Positions 61,102 through 64,000 of a stretch of 64,000 nt of DNA are shown one piece after another. The DNA is from Oncorhynchus masou masou (Eukaryota; Chordata; Actinopteri; Salmoniformes; Salmonidae). Position numbers and translations under genes: made by a program. Location of the stretch: positions 19,765,749-19,829,748 of the forward strand of contig NC_088241.1 in NCBI RefSeq assembly GCF_036934945.1. The letters are read 5' to 3'. Under the pieces are notes generated by a model. It ran no database searches, was not told the DNA's origin, and saw nothing but the letters and a program-made list of their open reading frames with translations. Within the stretch, counting starts at the first letter, position 1, and each line of letters opens with the position of its first letter.

Positions 61102-63270
61102 GGTTGTCAGAAACGGCATAGAAAGAATATAAATGGAATCCAATATATATTTAGAAATGTGAAATAATGAAAACTGAATGAATACATTAATACATGGGCA
61201 TGGGTATGTATTGGTCCCACTGAATTATTTGTCAGTTAGCTTATATTTGTCAGTTTATATTTAGTAGTTGAATTTCATAGATGCAAATGTCAGGTAGCCA
61301 TGCAGTTAAGATCATTGGGCCAGCAGTAAACGAGCTGACAAGCTGAAAAAATATGTCGATATGCCCTTGAGCAAGGCATTTAACTCTAATTGCTCCTGTA
61401 AATCGCTCTGGATAAGAGCATCATGCGTTGACATGTAGGCCGGAGCAGGGACAGCACAACACACATCACAACATCTTGGGAAAAGGTCAGCAAAAAAATC
61501 AAAATAACCTAGAGAGAGATCTTCCTCAACAAAATAGGCTGTGCCTTTCTGTAAGAAAGTTGCTGAAACTACCAATCTCAGCACAATCTTTTCACATCAG
61601 CCTACGCAGTGACTGCTCTTTTCTTTGCCTGCACTGTGCAGAATTAGCTAAACATTGCATTCCCTTAAGTGAATCATAAACGTCATACAAAGAAAGATGC
61701 AGAGATTGAAAAATAATGAAAGAACTTGAAAATACAAAAACGACTTTATCCACGAGTTGGAGGAGGGTGATATTTATGACAAATTGTTCAGTCAACATCT
61801 TGGGCACATGTGAACGAACTATTTCATATCGGGATCTCTGGTCCAGCCAATCTAATTTCCTGAGATAATTGCATTGCTCGGAGAGATGCATGCAAAATAA
61901 TGAATGAAGTCATATTACATTTTTTAATGATGGTTCTTTCTAATCATATTCATTCATGCAATGTGCAATTTATATACAGTATATCTTATGTATTTCCAAT
62001 GTGTTACATTTAAGATCATCTTTATATCAAAGAGGATCATTCTTGCTGTATGTACGAATGATAATATGTGTCATCATTACCTTAGATTACCCAGTAGAGA
62101 AAGATAATCCAACAGTACAGAAAAATCGGGACGTTGTCCACGTTAAACTGTAGCATGCGACTATTGGAGCACATACCAATATCTCTGTTCTCAATCTATC
62201 AACTGAACAGGAAATGTTTGCTCTTTTGCTGACTCCAACTGACCTAAACCAAACCATAAAACAATGCAATTCCCATTTGTTTCACATTATAACCGAAATG
62301 GATGTCCACAGGAATAGCAAGTTCATATACAAACAATGCATCTACCATTCCCCTGATGTGATGGGTTTATCCGAGGCCCTCTGTTTTTGCCTGGAACTGT
62401 AACAGTGATAATGTGCAGTGAGGCAATCGCTGATAGACAGATATTACTGTTCTAAGGGATGTCCGACCTGTAAAGTAGAAAAGGCGTTATCAGTCATGTT
62501 ACTATCAGTGTTTTTCTACGAAATGTGTGTTTCATGGCTGTGTAATAAAGACTAGCTATTCAGGAAGTTATTTGAATTGAACATTTCCAAAACTTTTGAC
62601 ATAAATAGCATCCCCTTTTCAGATGATTGAGAACTCATTGACAACAGATGCCCTTTTCCAATTATTGAATTGTAATTTCAGTTTACTGTATCAGCCAGAC
62701 GAGAATTTACTTCCTTCAATTCGAATGGACCTCAACCCTGGTTAACATGCACAATACCAAGCTTCTCTTATTTGTGTTGTTGGGAGTTACTGCCCCAAAA
62801 CCAATGTTATTTTTCTATAAAAATGCTAGCTCTGCCAATCATTTAGAAAACGAGTTGATAAAACCTCAAAACATTGGAAACAAATGAATGAGGGGGGAAA
62901 ACAAAATGATGCAACTTCCAACTGCCGTATAGTTGAACCCAAATTAAAAGACGAGGGTAACCTAAAATGCATACCCAAATCATTTTAAAAAATGGGCGTC
63001 TTTAGTTATTTCTTGAAAAGAAATGTAATCTATTAATGATTGCGTTAAGCCTACACAATGAAGGGATGACAGGATAGGTTGGATTGAATGTAACTTTTTT
63101 ATTCAATCAGTATTATGTGTTTTAACTGTGGTGCAAGTACTTTATCTCGAACCCAATCAATACACACATTTGGACTTTGTGTCATTATTGTGACAGGCAA
63201 CACATCAAGGTTCATCAGCCAACACTACACATTTGCACATTCCACCTCAGTTCACTTCCTTACATGTAGT
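61102..63270. other. Intergenic region between rbm8a and the apolipoprotein-like gene
   Basis: Divergently transcribed genes flank it. It contains a SINE-like piece at about 61300-61430. The rest, 61440-63270, shows no exon, RNA gene or clear transposon. Confidence 0.5.
61300..61430 (+). repeat. SINE-like repeat
   Basis: Has CCCTTGAGCAAGGCATTTAA then TGCTCCTGTAAATCGCTCTG and GATAAGAGCATC, the order seen in fish tRNA-derived SINEs. The promoter boxes at the head are too worn to call. Confidence 0.55.
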
Positions 63271-63272
63271 AG

Positions 63273-63320
63273 CCAATAAGAATTGGGCCAGGCCCCTTTT
63301 CTCCAGCAGGAGCTATAAAA
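63273..63320 (+). promoter_or_regulatory. CCAAT box and TATA box of the apolipoprotein-like gene
   Basis: CCAAT at 63273-63277, a reverse CCAAT (ATTGG) at 63282-63286, and TATAAAA at 63314-63320. They lie about 25-30 bp before the expected transcription start near 63345. This compact TATA arrangement fits a strongly expressed secreted-protein gene. Confidence 0.75.
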
Positions 63321-63344
63321 CCCCTTGGCCCCAGACACAAGGTA

Positions 63345-63375
63345 CCGTTAGGTCCAAGAACCCCCAGAAGTAAAG
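63345..63375 (+). other. Non-coding first exon of the apolipoprotein-like gene
   Basis: Short leader between the TATA box and a strong donor (AAAG/GTAAGT at 63376). The transcription start is placed by distance only. Confidence 0.65.
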
Positions 63376-63769
63376 GTAAGTCTTCCATGGTTTTCTCTGT
63401 CTGATCCCAATGTCTCAGTATATTGGTTTAACGCTTCCAAGTGTAGCCTCATATTTATTGTGTGTATACAGAGTGTTGAGTGTGTATTTTTGTTAGTAGT
63501 AGCCTCAAGAGAGATACATCTAAGTACTGTAAAGTTTTCATTTATGACTACATGGTTAAATATGATACCAATTTCTACTGAGATCTTAATGTGGTAAGTT
63601 TCATCACATTTACCTGGTTTCACCAGGATAAGTGCAACTTCTGAAAGTGAATAGATTATCTTAGAGTGTCAATTGCCATGTAGTGTACAATGTTGCATCT
63701 GAAACTTCCTGTTGTCGTCCTAATCCTCTTGTCTCCTCTCCTGTAGATCCACCTTGCCCATTAGCAATC

Positions 63770-63815
63770 ATGAAATTCTCTATCGTCGCTGCCCTTGTTG
63801 TTGTGCTGGCCATTG
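63770..63815 (+). CDS. afp4: Signal-peptide exon of a small apolipoprotein-like protein, probably afp4 (partial)
   Basis: First coding exon. The acceptor is at 63741-63746 (CTGTAG) and exon 2 starts at 63747. The ATG is at 63770 with A at -3. It encodes MKFSIVAALVVVLAI plus one base before a GTAAGA donor at 63816. Lys then a hydrophobic core fits a signal peptide. The sequence closely resembles the start of fish type IV antifreeze / 14-kDa apolipoprotein precursors, amphipathic-helix lipid-binding plasma proteins. The helical body is off the right edge, so another short apolipoprotein (for example apoA-II-like) remains possible. The three-part structure (TATA, tiny leader exon, signal exon) also fits apolipoprotein genes. 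Confidence 0.6.
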
Positions 63816-64000
63816 GTAAGAATTCATTACACAAATTGTTCCGCAACAAAGAAAAATCTTTGACTTTCTATTGTAATCTGCATTTATACCTAATACTACT
63901 CATGAATAGTAATTGAGTAACGCATAACTGCTAAACAAGGTAATTCAGAGGATAAATATGTATTTGCAAATCAAGCCTTTTACTCCTCTGCTCATCTATA

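Noticed and set aside
61300..61430. tRNA gene
   Set aside because: No cloverleaf can be drawn. The sequence fits a worn SINE whose head derives from a tRNA.

Overview
The window looks like nuclear DNA from a bony fish, very probably a salmonid. It is AT-rich and intron-rich. About a quarter or more is recognisable Tc1/mariner debris of the type that fills salmonid genomes, and the coding exons are short and vertebrate-like. Four protein genes can be supported. There is no operon, CRISPR array, rRNA gene or convincing tRNA gene. The exact species cannot be told.

Layout. (1) 1-14,600, minus strand: the 5' half of mtmr11 (myotubularin-related protein 11, a pseudophosphatase). Five coding exons are visible and the rest runs off the left edge. 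Two Tc1-like elements (2137-3510 and 3578-5182) sit in its introns, and a 44-bp minisatellite has grown out of one splice acceptor. (2) 14,600-16,600: intergenic, no gene seen. (3) 16,600-49,100, minus strand: otud7b (Cezanne), a K11-linkage deubiquitinase. It has a 3.6-kb 3' UTR, eleven coding exons (20242-29646), and a roughly 19-kb first intron full of repeats that leads to a non-coding first exon near 48,956. The last exon carries an apparent one-base deletion in a run of C. (4) 49,200-57,200: a repeat graveyard of a nested Tc1 element, a LINE remnant with zinc knuckles and a (GAA)n tail, a second broken Tc1 and a satellite-like repeat. (5) 57,230-60,990, minus strand: rbm8a (Y14), a core exon-junction-complex protein, six coding exons, with a 71-bp copy of its own exon-5 splice acceptor inserted between exons 3 and 4. 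(6) 63,314 to the right edge, plus strand: the start of a small secreted apolipoprotein-like gene (probably afp4, type IV antifreeze/14-kDa apolipoprotein family), with a TATA box, a non-coding exon and the signal-peptide exon.

How they fit together. mtmr11 and otud7b are adjacent and co-oriented here, as I recall them being on human 1q21.2, so this is conserved vertebrate synteny rather than a functional cluster. The genes act in separate pathways: phosphoinositide membrane trafficking, ubiquitin editing in NF-kB and cell-cycle control, mRNA surveillance, and plasma lipid binding. I did not find a previously undescribed multi-gene system. The most interesting signals are small structural events at splice sites and the otud7b frameshift. 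All exon limits were read by eye from splice consensus and reading-phase agreement.
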